Below are positions 35,447 through 44,794 of a stretch of DNA of 64,000 nt, piece by piece. The position numbers were made by a program, and so were the translations under genes. The stretch is from Malaciobacter mytili LMG 24559 (GTDB lineage Bacteria > Campylobacterota > Campylobacteria > Campylobacterales > Arcobacteraceae). Below the pieces are notes generated by a model. The model worked only from the letters and a program-made list of their open reading frames with translations, did no database searches and was not told where the DNA came from. The stretch spans positions 1,798,001 through 1,862,000 of the forward strand of contig NZ_CP031219.1 in assembly GCF_003346775.1 (NCBI RefSeq), given 5' to 3'. Position 1 is the stretch's first letter, and each line of letters begins with the position of its first letter.

Positions 35447-35890
35447 ATGAGTTTAAAAGAGCAATTAAAAGAAGATTTAAAAGATGCAATGAGAGCAAAA
35501 GATTTAGTAAAAAGAGACTCTATTAGAGCTATAAATACAATGATTAAACAAGTTGAAGTTGATGAAAGAAAAGATTTAAATGATGAAGACATTTTAAAGC
35601 TAATTCAAAAAGGTATTAAACAAAGAGAAGAAGCAGCAGTTCAATACAAAGATGCAAATAGAGAAGACCTTGAAAGTAAAGAATTAGAGCAAGTTGAAGT
35701 ATTTAGAAGTTATTTACCAAAACAATTATCAGATGAAGAACTAGAAAATGCAATGAAAGAAATCATTACTGAAGTTGGTGCATCATCAGTTAAAGATATG
35801 GGAAAAGTAATGGGTGTTGCTACTAAGAAATTTGCAGGTGTTGCAGATGGAAAAAGAATTAATGAAATGGTAAAAAAATTACTAGCTTAA
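35447..35890 (+). CDS. yqeY: GatB/YqeY domain protein
   Basis: 147 residues matching the whole YqeY family: MSLKEQLKEDLKDAMRAKD, RDSIRAINTMIKQVEVDER and VEVFRSYLPKQLSDEELE. The C-terminal half has KDMGKVMGVATKKFAGVADG. The family resembles the tRNA-binding tail of GatB; its function is not fixed. It lies 33 bases after the ABC-F gene and 17 before the diguanylate cyclase, so a common transcript is possible. Confidence 0.93.
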   Translation: MSLKEQLKEDLKDAMRAKDLVKRDSIRAINTMIKQVEVDERKDLNDEDILKLIQKGIKQREEAAVQYKDANREDLESKELEQVEVFRSYLPKQLSDEELENAMKEIITEVGASSVKDMGKVMGVATKKFAGVADGKRINEMVKKLLA

Positions 35891-35907
35891 TATAAATAAG
35901 GAAGATT

Positions 35908-37167
35908 ATGCCTGCGGATATAAAAGATATAGCAAAAGATACAATTAGAAATCTTTTTGCAAAAAATATACTTCCTACACCAAATGAATATCATAAAGAG
36001 TTTTGCAATGTTGCAAAAACATATGACTTAAATATAAAAGAGTGTAAACAATTTAAAGAACTAATAAGTAAATTAAATGAAGAAGAACAAAAAGAGATAA
36101 AAGATAAAAATATCACTACTTTTGAAGATATGATACCTATTTTATTAAATAGAGTAGCAACAAAAAATCTTAAAACTTTAACTTCTTTATTTCAAGAATC
36201 AGTAACACCTTCAATTTCTATTGGATTAGATGAAAGCTTAACAAAATTCTCTGTAAAAATCGGAAATTCTCCTGCATTACTTTTTGAAGAAGATATTCAA
36301 AAAGAGATGCAAAGTTTTATTACAAAAAGGTTTGAAGCAGACCAAAAAATAGTAAAACAAAAAACTGCAGAAATTGCAAAACTTGTAACACTAATGGGAC
36401 AATATTTAAATGATGCAATTTCTAGTAGTGGAAATAGTGGAGATGAAGTTTCTAGTATAAAAGATGAAATAAAAGCTATAAATCTAACTGAAAATGGACT
36501 TGAAGAGCTTACAAACTTACAAAGCAAACTTATAAGTGCGGCTATGTCTATTGAAAATGAAATGCATCAAGTAGAAGAAAAACTATCTTCTGGTAAAACT
36601 CATGTGGAAGAGCTTGAAGCAAAAGTTAAAAAGCTTGAAGAAGAGCTTGATAAATCAAAAAAAGAGAGTATAAAAGACCACTTAACTGGTGTTCTTACAA
36701 GAAAAGCTTTTGAATATGAAGCAAATAAAGTTGAAAAAAACTATGAAAGAAATAGCACACAATATGCAATAGTATTTTTTGATATAGACCATTTTAAAGC
36801 TATAAATGATACATATGGACATGCAGGTGGAGATATGATACTTTCAACTTTTGGGAAAATCTTAAGTAAATATACTAGAGAATTAGATATTGTAGGAAGA
36901 TATGGTGGTGAAGAGTTTGTTGCAATAATTCACTTTAACCTAAAAAGAGAACTTCTAAAATACCTAAAAAGAATAAAAAGTATTGTTACAGAAAATAATT
37001 TTGTTTATGGGAAATATAAAATAAGAATAACTTTCTCAGCTGGAGTTACTATTAGAAATGACCATACTTCATTTGATAGTGCTTTACAAAAGGCAGATAT
37101 GCTTCTATATGAAGCAAAAGAAGCTGGAAGAAATAAGATTATATTAGAAGACCATACAATAATATAA
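35908..37167 (+). CDS. Diguanylate cyclase (GGDEF), cytoplasmic
   Basis: 419 residues without membrane segments. The N-terminal half is helical with a long coiled coil (about 215-255) that may dimerise the protein. The C-terminal GGDEF domain is intact: FDIDHFKAINDTYGHAGGD (about 292) and RYGGEEFVAII with GGEEF at about 333-337. A regulatory I-site RELD stands five residues before GGEEF, so product inhibition is expected. It makes c-di-GMP from GTP. The N-terminus resembles the DUF-type sensors seen in Campylobacterota cyclases, but its input is unknown. Confidence 0.92.
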   Translation: MPADIKDIAKDTIRNLFAKNILPTPNEYHKEFCNVAKTYDLNIKECKQFKELISKLNEEEQKEIKDKNITTFEDMIPILLNRVATKNLKTLTSLFQESVTPSISIGLDESLTKFSVKIGNSPALLFEEDIQKEMQSFITKRFEADQKIVKQKTAEIAKLVTLMGQYLNDAISSSGNSGDEVSSIKDEIKAINLTENGLEELTNLQSKLISAAMSIENEMHQVEEKLSSGKTHVEELEAKVKKLEEELDKSKKESIKDHLTGVLTRKAFEYEANKVEKNYERNSTQYAIVFFDIDHFKAINDTYGHAGGDMILSTFGKILSKYTRELDIVGRYGGEEFVAIIHFNLKRELLKYLKRIKSIVTENNFVYGKYKIRITFSAGVTIRNDHTSFDSALQKADMLLYEAKEAGRNKIILEDHTII

Positions 37168-37303
37168 ATAAGTAAATTACTTATTTATATTTTGATACAT
37201 TCCTTAACATTTTTTGAAATAATTAAAAAATAATATATTTTTCCATTGTTATCCCCATTTTTTTTTACTAAAATAGTTCTGAGAAAAATCCAAATGAGCT
37301 AGA

Positions 37304-39688
37304 ATGAAAAAAACAAAATTCTATATAAAAATAAGGCCTACAATATCTTTTATATTGATTGCACTTATTAGTTCAGTAATTGTTGTAACTCTTTCTTTAA
37401 ATTACTACTTTTCTAAGGAACTTGCCTTTAGTGCCACAAAGGAGAAATTTGACCAAATTTCTCAAAAAGTTGAACAAAAAGTTAAAGAAACAGATAAAAG
37501 AAATAATGACATTATCTCTATCTTTGAACTGTATAAAGCCTCTGAAGAAACTGCTTTAAAAAATAAAAGACATCCCCTCCTTCCACTTTTAACTACCACT
37601 TTAAATAATAATCCTTATATTTATGCTTTATATGTGGGAAATAAAAATGGAAATTTTTATGAGGTAATAAATCTTGAAATTAGTAAAAAACTAGAAGAAA
37701 AATATAAAAAACAAAAAGATGAAAGATGGCTTATTATTAAAATATATGAGGAAGAGGGAAAAAGAGTTCAATATGAAGAGTTTTTAAATAAAAATCTTGA
37801 ACAAGTAAGAAGTATAAAAAAAGAAGCAATTTATAATCCAAGTTTAAGACCTTGGTTTCTTGAAGCACTTAAAAATAATGATATTATAAAAACAAAACCA
37901 TATATGTACATAAATTTAGAAGCTAAAGGGATAACTTACGCTAAAGCTATAAAAAATAGCAATAGTGTCTTTGGGATTGATATTTCTTTGGAAAGTATTA
38001 ATAATTTTCTAAGTAATCAAGTAGATTCAAAAAGTCAATTATTTTTATTTAAAAATACTCAAGAGTTAATTGCTTCTATAAATTATAGCTTTAAAAAGAA
38101 TGAAAATCCAAATTTATTCCCTTATAAAGAGATTTTAAAAGTTTTAAATAAACAAAAAGTTCTAAAAGAAAATATTATAAAAATTGATAATATAGAATAT
38201 TTTTTATATTTTTCAAAAATTGATTCAAAATATAGTGAAAAGGAGGATTTAGTAATCTTAACTCCTATTGAAAATATTATGTATTCTTTTACAAAAAAAA
38301 TATATTACTCTTTTTTTATAACTATTGTGATTTTAACTTTTACCATACCTTTAATTTGGTATTCAACAAAAATCTTGGTTAATCCTATTCATAAACTAGC
38401 AAAAGAAAATGAAAAAATCATAAATAGAAATTTTGAGAAAGTAGAAAATATCAATACCAATATAAAAGAGCTACATGAGTTATCTAATTCTTTAGTTAAT
38501 ATGTCAAATTCTTTAAAAGAGTATGAAAATAAACAAAAAGAGCTTATGGATTCTTTTATAAAACTTCTTGCAAATGCTATTGATGCGAAGTCAAAATATA
38601 CAGGAGGACATTGTGAAAGAGTACCTATTTTAACAATGCTTTTAGCAAAAAAAGCAAGTGAGTGTAAAGAGGGAATATTTAAAGAATTTGAATTAAAAAA
38701 TGAAGAAGAAAAAAGAGAATTAAGTGTTGCTGCATGGTTGCATGACTGTGGAAAAATAACTACACCTGAATATGTAGTAGATAAAGCTACAAAGTTAGAA
38801 ACAATTTATAATAGAATTCATGAAATAAGAACAAGATTTGAAGTAATACATAGAGATATTACTATTAAAATGTATGAAAATATTTTAAATGGGGCTAATG
38901 AAACTAAAGAAAAACAAAAAGCAAAACTAGAACAAGAAGAGTTAATAAAAGAGTTTGAAGCTATTGCAAAGGCAAATATTGGCTCTGAGTTTATGACCGA
39001 TGAAGATATAGAAAAAATAAAAGAGATTTCAAAAAGAACTTGGATAAGAAATTTTGATAATACAATAGGTTTATCAAATGAAGAAAAACAAAGATTAGTA
39101 TCTATTCAAACACCAAAAATAGAAAATCTTTTAAGTGATAAACTTGAGCATCTTATAAAAAGAGATCCTTCACAAATAAAAGAGTATGATAAATATAATT
39201 TTAAAATAGAAGTACCTGAATATTTATATAATTTAGGAGAGATATATAACCTTACTATAAAAAAGGGGACTTTAAATACTGAAGAGAGATTTAAGATTAA
39301 TGAACATATGGCTATGACTATCATTATGTTAGAACAGCTTCCTTTTCCTGAAGGATTAAAAAAAGTTCCAGAATATGCAGGTGCTCACCATGAAACACTA
39401 ATAGGCACAGGTTATCCTAGAAAATTAACAAAAGAACAAATGTCAATTCCAGCTAGAATAATGGCAGTTGCAGATATTTTTGAAGCACTAACAGCTTCAG
39501 ATAGACCATATAAAGATGCAAAAACTTTAAGCGAGTCAATTAAAATCTTAAACTTTATGGCAAAAGATAAACATATAGATGAAGATATTTTTAAACTATT
39601 TTTAACTTCAGGGGCATATAAAGAGTATGCTTTAAAATATCTAAAAAAAGAACAAATTGATGAAGTTGATATTTCAAAATATATTTGA
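37304..39688 (+). CDS. Membrane HD-GYP phosphodiesterase with periplasmic sensor domain
   Basis: 794 residues. Membrane segments at about 14-35 and 345-365 enclose a periplasmic dCache-like domain. Next comes a HAMP-like stretch with WYSTKILVNPIHKLAKENEK. The HD-GYP domain then shows AAWLHDCGK (HD at about 480-481), HEIRTRFEVIH and HHETLIGTGYP (GYP about 703). All metal ligands appear present. The family hydrolyses c-di-GMP to GMP, the opposite of the cyclase encoded next door. A roughly 130-residue insertion follows the HD motif, which is longer than usual. Confidence 0.9.
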   Translation: MKKTKFYIKIRPTISFILIALISSVIVVTLSLNYYFSKELAFSATKEKFDQISQKVEQKVKETDKRNNDIISIFELYKASEETALKNKRHPLLPLLTTTLNNNPYIYALYVGNKNGNFYEVINLEISKKLEEKYKKQKDERWLIIKIYEEEGKRVQYEEFLNKNLEQVRSIKKEAIYNPSLRPWFLEALKNNDIIKTKPYMYINLEAKGITYAKAIKNSNSVFGIDISLESINNFLSNQVDSKSQLFLFKNTQELIASINYSFKKNENPNLFPYKEILKVLNKQKVLKENIIKIDNIEYFLYFSKIDSKYSEKEDLVILTPIENIMYSFTKKIYYSFFITIVILTFTIPLIWYSTKILVNPIHKLAKENEKIINRNFEKVENINTNIKELHELSNSLVNMSNSLKEYENKQKELMDSFIKLLANAIDAKSKYTGGHCERVPILTMLLAKKASECKEGIFKEFELKNEEEKRELSVAAWLHDCGKITTPEYVVDKATKLETIYNRIHEIRTRFEVIHRDITIKMYENILNGANETKEKQKAKLEQEELIKEFEAIAKANIGSEFMTDEDIEKIKEISKRTWIRNFDNTIGLSNEEKQRLVSIQTPKIENLLSDKLEHLIKRDPSQIKEYDKYNFKIEVPEYLYNLGEIYNLTIKKGTLNTEERFKINEHMAMTIIMLEQLPFPEGLKKVPEYAGAHHETLIGTGYPRKLTKEQMSIPARIMAVADIFEALTASDRPYKDAKTLSESIKILNFMAKDKHIDEDIFKLFLTSGAYKEYALKYLKKEQIDEVDISKYI

Positions 39689-39697
39689 AATATCAAC
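39665..39697. terminator. Bidirectional terminator between HD-GYP and GGDEF-EAL genes
   Basis: GTTGATATTTCAAA pairs perfectly with TTTGAAATATCAAC around ATATA, and a T run follows on the + strand. It overlaps the ends of both convergent genes. Confidence 0.75.
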
Positions 39698-41609
39698 TCT
39701 TTTTATCAAATTCCTTTGGAATAGAAAAATAAAAACCTTGAGAATACTTTATACCTAAACTTTTAACTTTTTCATAGATTTCTTTATTACATACATACTC
39801 TGCAATAACTTCTATATTTGCTTCTTTTGCAAACTGTACAATACTTTTCACAAGTAAAAAGGCGATTTTATCATCTAAAATCTTTTTAATAATTGTTCCA
39901 TCAATTTTAATAAAATCACTATTTACTTCAGCAAGATAAATAAAGTTTGAATATCCACTTCCAAAATCATCAATATATATTTTATATCCCAATTGTTTTA
40001 ATAATAAAATATTTTCTTTAGAATCTTTACAATTAATTAAATCTTCACTTTCTGATATTTCAATACCTAATCTATTTGAGATATTTGGTTTTGAAGCAAA
40101 TCTTTTTAAAATATCTAAAACTGAATCATTTACAATATCTTGTGGATTTAAATTAACATTAATCATAATATTTGGTTCTTCTAAAAGTTTTTCAAAACAG
40201 ATTTTTAAAACTCTTTTAGAGATATTTCTTAGTAAAAAAGTTCCTTTAATTACAGGTAAAATCTTATCAGGAGTAACAATATTTCCATTTTTATCAACTA
40301 TTCTTAAAAGTGCTTCATATTGAGTATATTTTTCTTCTTCATCATTTACAATTTTTTGATAATAACAAATAACTCTTTTTTCTTCAATTGCTTCTTTTAT
40401 CTCATTTATTGATAATAAACCATTATTATCATCAAATCTTTTATTTGTTTCATCATAGATTTGAATATTGTTTCTTCCTTTATTTTTTGCATTGTATAAA
40501 GCAATATCAGCAAGTTTAAAAGCTTGAGAAAAAGTTCTTGATTTATTTGGTTCTAAATTTACTCCAATTGAAACACTAACTTCTAAAACATCTTTTTTTG
40601 AAATATGGATTTTACTTTTTTGAATATTTGTAAAAATTCTTTCTATTACATTTAAAGCTATAAATCTATCTTCTCTTTTAACTTTTGCTAAGATTAAAAA
40701 CTCTTCTCCACCATATCTTATTACAATATCTTCTTTTGCTCTAATTGAAGATAAAATAATATGAGAAATTTGTCTTAAAACCTTATCTCCTATATCATGT
40801 CCATAAGTATCATTTATCACTTTAAAATGGTCAATATCAATTGCACCAATTATATATTGGTCCAAATTTATAAAGGTTTCAAGTTCATGTAAATAGTTTC
40901 TATTATAAACATTTGTAAGCCTATCAATATAAGCACTTCTTTTTACAGATAAATATTTAATAGCTTGAATAATTAATACAATTAAAAAAAGTATTAAAAT
41001 AGAGATAATTCCAATAATTCCATTTTTCATTAGTGTGATGATTTTATTTATCTCATCAAGCTTTTCTACAGAGAAATCTACAGCAAAAACCAACTCCACA
41101 TTATCATTATTTAAAATAGGAACTAAATATGTTATTGATAATTGTTTTAGATATTTATTCTTAATTAAAGTAGGTTTTTTTGTAGTATAGATACTTAGCC
41201 ATTTTTCATTATCTATGTCAAATTTTTGATTTATAAAAGCTTTATTTTCAGATTTTGCTCCATCTACTAAAAATCTAAAAACTCCTCTTTCATCTTTATA
41301 CAAAAGATATACATACTTTATATTTTGAGTGATTAAAGCTTCTAGTTTTTCTTCTATATCTTTTTGTAAGGCTTCATTTTCTTTTATTTGAACATTATAA
41401 CTTTTAGTCTTGTCTAACTGCCTATTTATAGTCTCTGCACTATTTTTAATAATAGAAATCACATCAGTAGTTGAGATTTCTACCATCTTCTTTTGAATAG
41501 TATTTTCAAGTTTTACAGTACCATACAATAAAAAAAGCAGTATAAAAGAAGCTACTACAACAAAAAAGATTAAAAACAATGAATTTTTAAAGAAAAAAAC
41601 TTTTTTCAT
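39693..41609 (-). CDS. Membrane GGDEF-EAL protein
   Basis: 638 residues: one N-terminal membrane segment (about 8-30), a periplasmic sensor part of about 160 residues, a second segment (about 193-215), then GGDEF (IDHFKVINDTYGHDIGD and RYGGEEFLILA, about 302) and EAL (QYEALLRI about 432, MINVNLNPQD, GIEISESE, IDDFGSGYSN, FIKIDG). The cyclase site is intact; the I-site is not, since AKED replaces RxxD. In EAL the last Glu motif is AEYV rather than AEGVE, with the Glu kept. It could make or break c-di-GMP. It overlaps the upstream small protein by one base, in an operon with a TonB receptor. Confidence 0.92.
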   Translation of the reverse strand: MKKVFFFKNSLFLIFFVVVASFILLFLLYGTVKLENTIQKKMVEISTTDVISIIKNSAETINRQLDKTKSYNVQIKENEALQKDIEEKLEALITQNIKYVYLLYKDERGVFRFLVDGAKSENKAFINQKFDIDNEKWLSIYTTKKPTLIKNKYLKQLSITYLVPILNNDNVELVFAVDFSVEKLDEINKIITLMKNGIIGIISILILFLIVLIIQAIKYLSVKRSAYIDRLTNVYNRNYLHELETFINLDQYIIGAIDIDHFKVINDTYGHDIGDKVLRQISHIILSSIRAKEDIVIRYGGEEFLILAKVKREDRFIALNVIERIFTNIQKSKIHISKKDVLEVSVSIGVNLEPNKSRTFSQAFKLADIALYNAKNKGRNNIQIYDETNKRFDDNNGLLSINEIKEAIEEKRVICYYQKIVNDEEEKYTQYEALLRIVDKNGNIVTPDKILPVIKGTFLLRNISKRVLKICFEKLLEEPNIMINVNLNPQDIVNDSVLDILKRFASKPNISNRLGIEISESEDLINCKDSKENILLLKQLGYKIYIDDFGSGYSNFIYLAEVNSDFIKIDGTIIKKILDDKIAFLLVKSIVQFAKEANIEVIAEYVCNKEIYEKVKSLGIKYSQGFYFSIPKEFDKKS

Positions 41610-42079
41610 TAAAAATCCTCTATAAATTTTTGATAATTTTTTGGAAGAGAAATTTTTCTACTTTCTAATCTATTTTTAATAAAAACTATATTTGGTCTAC
41701 TTTTAGTCCAGAAAAATGCACCAAAAAATTCCTCATTATTTAGTAATTTTTTATAATTGTTAGTAAAAAAATATTTATTTTTACCTTTACAAGGAACAAA
41801 TGATTTATTTACTTTTTTTATAAAAACAAAATCTGAACTTTCACAAGTTTCACTTAACTTGAAAAATTTTGAATAAATTGATTTTTCATCTTCTGAAATA
41901 TTTGGTATATATAATTTTATTTCTTCATTTTTAGAAATAAGTGAAGCAATATTGAAGATAATCTTTGCTTCTAATTCTATCTCTTTATTATATTTATTTA
42001 CTAAAAAAGTATATTGACTTGATAAAACAGATGAAATAAGGATAAATAATAAAACTAATACTTTCATTAGAATACCCAC
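41609..42079 (-). CDS. Small exported protein between TonB receptor and GGDEF-EAL (YfiR-like position)
   Basis: 156 residues with a signal peptide (LMKVLVLLFILISSVLSSQY) and a mature alpha/beta part holding two cysteines, in SETCESSD and VPCKGK. The layout (periplasmic, just before a membrane cyclase, after an outer-membrane receptor) matches that of YfiR in YfiBNR-type systems, but I cannot confirm the family from the sequence. It overlaps the receptor gene by 13 bases and the cyclase gene by one, a fully coupled operon. It may carry a signal between the membranes. Confidence 0.75.
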   Translation of the reverse strand: MGILMKVLVLLFILISSVLSSQYTFLVNKYNKEIELEAKIIFNIASLISKNEEIKLYIPNISEDEKSIYSKFFKLSETCESSDFVFIKKVNKSFVPCKGKNKYFFTNNYKKLLNNEEFFGAFFWTKSRPNIVFIKNRLESRKISLPKNYQKFIEDF

Positions 42080-43980
42080 TTCATAGAGATATTAAAAGCT
42101 CTACCATAATCTTCAAATGCAAAATCACTTCCAGGGAAACCATCTTTGTATAAAGATTGTGTTGATTTATCCAACACATTCATAGCTTTTGCACTAAATG
42201 ATAAATCTTTTGTATAGTTATATGTAACACCAAAACTTAAATCAAAACTACTAGGAACTCTTACATCAAGGTATCTATATGAGTTTTTATATATTAAAGA
42301 AGTAAAATATTCAAATTTACCACTTTTGCTCATATATTTTAAATATCCACCTTTATTTGAATTATTTAAAGTTTCACTTAGCTTTGTTGTGTAGTAATTA
42401 AATTCTAATTTTTTATTATTTGAGAATAGATATTCATATAAAAATATTAAACCTTTTGTTTTTATAGTATGGTCAATATTTACAAAACCAACAGGTGTTA
42501 AATATACAAAATCTTCAATCTTTACATCATTGTATTTTAATCTACTCTTTGATTTTTCAGTAGTAAATACCCCTTCAATACTAAAAATCTTATATTTTTG
42601 AGAGTCTAAATAAATATCTTTTTTATCTACAAAATCAATATTATAAAAAGAAGGAGGAAGATAAGTTTTTGTATAAAATGTTTTTAATCCAAAGTTTTCA
42701 AAAGGAGTATAAATAAGCCCTACTCTATATAACTCTTCAGTTGTATCTTCTAAATAACCACTTCTTTGGTATCTATCAATTTTTGCATTTGTAATAAATG
42801 TCATATTGTCATTGAAATTATATTTATCTTGAAAAAGTAAAGAATATACCCTTTCTTGGTCAAAATCATGAAATTTACCTTGGTCTATCTCTTGATTTAA
42901 AAAATTTACTGTTTTTCTATTTTTTACTTTGTATTTTTTATTTGAAAAGTTAAAACCAAAAAGTAGTGAATTGTTTTCATATTCATAAGTTTTTGATAAA
43001 TGCGCTTGCAATTTAGTAAATTTTAGATTTTCTTTAAACTCTTTTGGTAAAGTTTGTCCCATCTTAGTCAAATCTATTACTGGAACTAAACCTATGCCTT
43101 GGTCATTTTTTTCTGAATATTCTCTTTCATTTATATCAAAAGAAACTGAAGCCTTTAAAGACTCATCAGCTAAAAATTTTTTAGAAATATCTATAAATAA
43201 ATCTTTTGATACAATTTCACCATCATTGGGAACAACATCCAAAGAAAGTCCCATAAAGTTGTCTTTTTTTACATCAGCATAACCAATATTGATATTTGTT
43301 GTATCGTTGTTTATATCAAAATATAAATATCTTCTTTTTGCATTATTTTGTAATGTTTGATTTTTATAAGTATCACTATCATAAATATTGCTATTTTTTA
43401 CATAAGCTAAATATGACCATCCATTTTCAAAAACTTGAGAATGTATTAAAGACTGTTCATTTGAGCCTCTTTTTGAAAAGTCAGTTTGTAAAGTATTTCC
43501 ATTTTCTTTGTAGGCTTTTTTAGTATAAATTCTAATAAAATAAATTCCTGTATCATTACCTAAAGAAAAAGAGCTTTCTCCATAATAAACTTCTATATAA
43601 TCAACTATATCTAAAGGCAAATCTCCCCAAGATAAAAAAGGTGATTGAGTATGAACAGAAGAGATTTCATGGTCATTTATAAAAAACCTTACAAAACCAC
43701 CAACTGTTGTCTTAGAGCCAGGAAGAGAGATACTTGGAACTCCATATCTATTTTGATTGTAATTTAATAAAGGTAATTCTTTTAAAATATCACTTAGTTT
43801 TGTATATTGCATAAGTTTAATATCTTTTTGAGAATAGATAAAAACATGTCCTAGATTTTCATCTACTGTTTTCAAAGACTCTTCACTACTATCTTGATAG
43901 TTTTCCAATAATGAGTCAATAGAAGTATTTGCAAATACACTATTTATAACAATAAAGAAAATGAATATAATTTTTTTCAT
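42067..43980 (-). CDS. TonB-dependent outer membrane receptor
   Basis: 637 residues: signal peptide (KKIIFIFFIVINSVFA), a plug domain (GHVFIYSQKDIKLMQYTKL, with FVRFFINDHEI and IDYIEVYYGES, about 45-150) and a beta-barrel with alternating aromatic strands that ends in FNISMKWVF, the typical terminal aromatic residue. The barrel is short for such a receptor. Its substrate is unknown. Its two downstream partners suggest it reports an extracellular ligand to the cyclase rather than (or besides) importing it. First gene of the operon. Confidence 0.88.
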   Translation of the reverse strand: MKKIIFIFFIVINSVFANTSIDSLLENYQDSSEESLKTVDENLGHVFIYSQKDIKLMQYTKLSDILKELPLLNYNQNRYGVPSISLPGSKTTVGGFVRFFINDHEISSVHTQSPFLSWGDLPLDIVDYIEVYYGESSFSLGNDTGIYFIRIYTKKAYKENGNTLQTDFSKRGSNEQSLIHSQVFENGWSYLAYVKNSNIYDSDTYKNQTLQNNAKRRYLYFDINNDTTNINIGYADVKKDNFMGLSLDVVPNDGEIVSKDLFIDISKKFLADESLKASVSFDINEREYSEKNDQGIGLVPVIDLTKMGQTLPKEFKENLKFTKLQAHLSKTYEYENNSLLFGFNFSNKKYKVKNRKTVNFLNQEIDQGKFHDFDQERVYSLLFQDKYNFNDNMTFITNAKIDRYQRSGYLEDTTEELYRVGLIYTPFENFGLKTFYTKTYLPPSFYNIDFVDKKDIYLDSQKYKIFSIEGVFTTEKSKSRLKYNDVKIEDFVYLTPVGFVNIDHTIKTKGLIFLYEYLFSNNKKLEFNYYTTKLSETLNNSNKGGYLKYMSKSGKFEYFTSLIYKNSYRYLDVRVPSSFDLSFGVTYNYTKDLSFSAKAMNVLDKSTQSLYKDGFPGSDFAFEDYGRAFNISMKWVF

Positions 43981-44174
43981 CTAATACCTAATTTATAATT
44001 ATTACAGTCTATATTATGTCATATCTTAACTAATAAATATAAAGAAATTAAGATATATTTTATACAAAATTATTAATTTAAGTTAATTATATTATTCTAA
44101 AGTCACTGAAAAGTCATTTAAAGTAATTTTTTTATAAAATAGCTTATAAAATTGGGTTTTTAAAGTTATTTAAT

Positions 44175-44205
44175 ATAAGCAAGTAAAGTAAAATTACTTG
44201 CTTAT
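44175..44205. terminator. Terminator after the PEBP gene
   Basis: ATAAGCAAGTAA pairs perfectly with TTACTTGCTTAT around a 7-base loop. It lies just beyond the stop of the PEBP gene on the - strand. Confidence 0.7.
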
Positions 44206-44211
44206 AAGGCT

Positions 44212-44736
44212 TTATCTTTTGTAATATGCAGTTATTGTTGATTTTTCTATTGTGTGTTGATTTATATAATAGCCTACTATTGCTGGAGTTGTATCTTTTG
44301 TTAAACCTAGTTTTTCCACATCAAGTGCATAGATTGTAAATTCATATTTGTGAGCTTTATCTCCAATTGGTGGACAAGCCCCTCCAAACCCTACTTTACC
44401 ATAATCAGTAACACTTTGCACAATCTCTTTTGATTCTTTATTTCCAAAGCTTTCTTTTAACTCTTTTTTATCTTTTGGAATATCAAAAACAATCCAATGC
44501 CACCATCCTGAACCAGTAGGTGCATCGGGGTCATACATAGTAATAGCAAAAGATTTTGTCTTCTTTGGTGGATTTTCCCATGAAAGTTTAGGTGAAATAT
44601 TTTCACCAGTACATCCAAAGCCATTAAAAACTTGCTTTATTCCCAATTGACCAGAGATTGTTTCACTTTTTAAAGTAAAACCTTGCGAAAATAAAAACGA
44701 ACTACTTAAAACTAATACACTTAATGCTTTTTTCAT
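44212..44736 (-). CDS. YbhB/YbcL-type phosphatidylethanolamine-binding protein (PEBP), exported
   Basis: 174 residues. A signal peptide (KKALSVLVLSSSFLFSQGF) precedes the Raf-kinase-inhibitor-like fold: CTGENISPKLSWENPPK, AITMYDPDAPTGSGWWHWIVFDIP and GGACPPIGDKAHKYEFTIYAL (each in outline). The ligand pocket residues D, H and P are present. In bacteria the role of this family is not clear. It ends in a hairpin and lies behind the araC-type gene. Confidence 0.93.
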   Translation of the reverse strand: MKKALSVLVLSSSFLFSQGFTLKSETISGQLGIKQVFNGFGCTGENISPKLSWENPPKKTKSFAITMYDPDAPTGSGWWHWIVFDIPKDKKELKESFGNKESKEIVQSVTDYGKVGFGGACPPIGDKAHKYEFTIYALDVEKLGLTKDTTPAIVGYYINQHTIEKSTITAYYKR

Positions 44737-44794
44737 TATTTCTCCTTTTTTTATAGTTTATAAAAAAAAGAAGATTTAAGCTATTGGAAAATAT

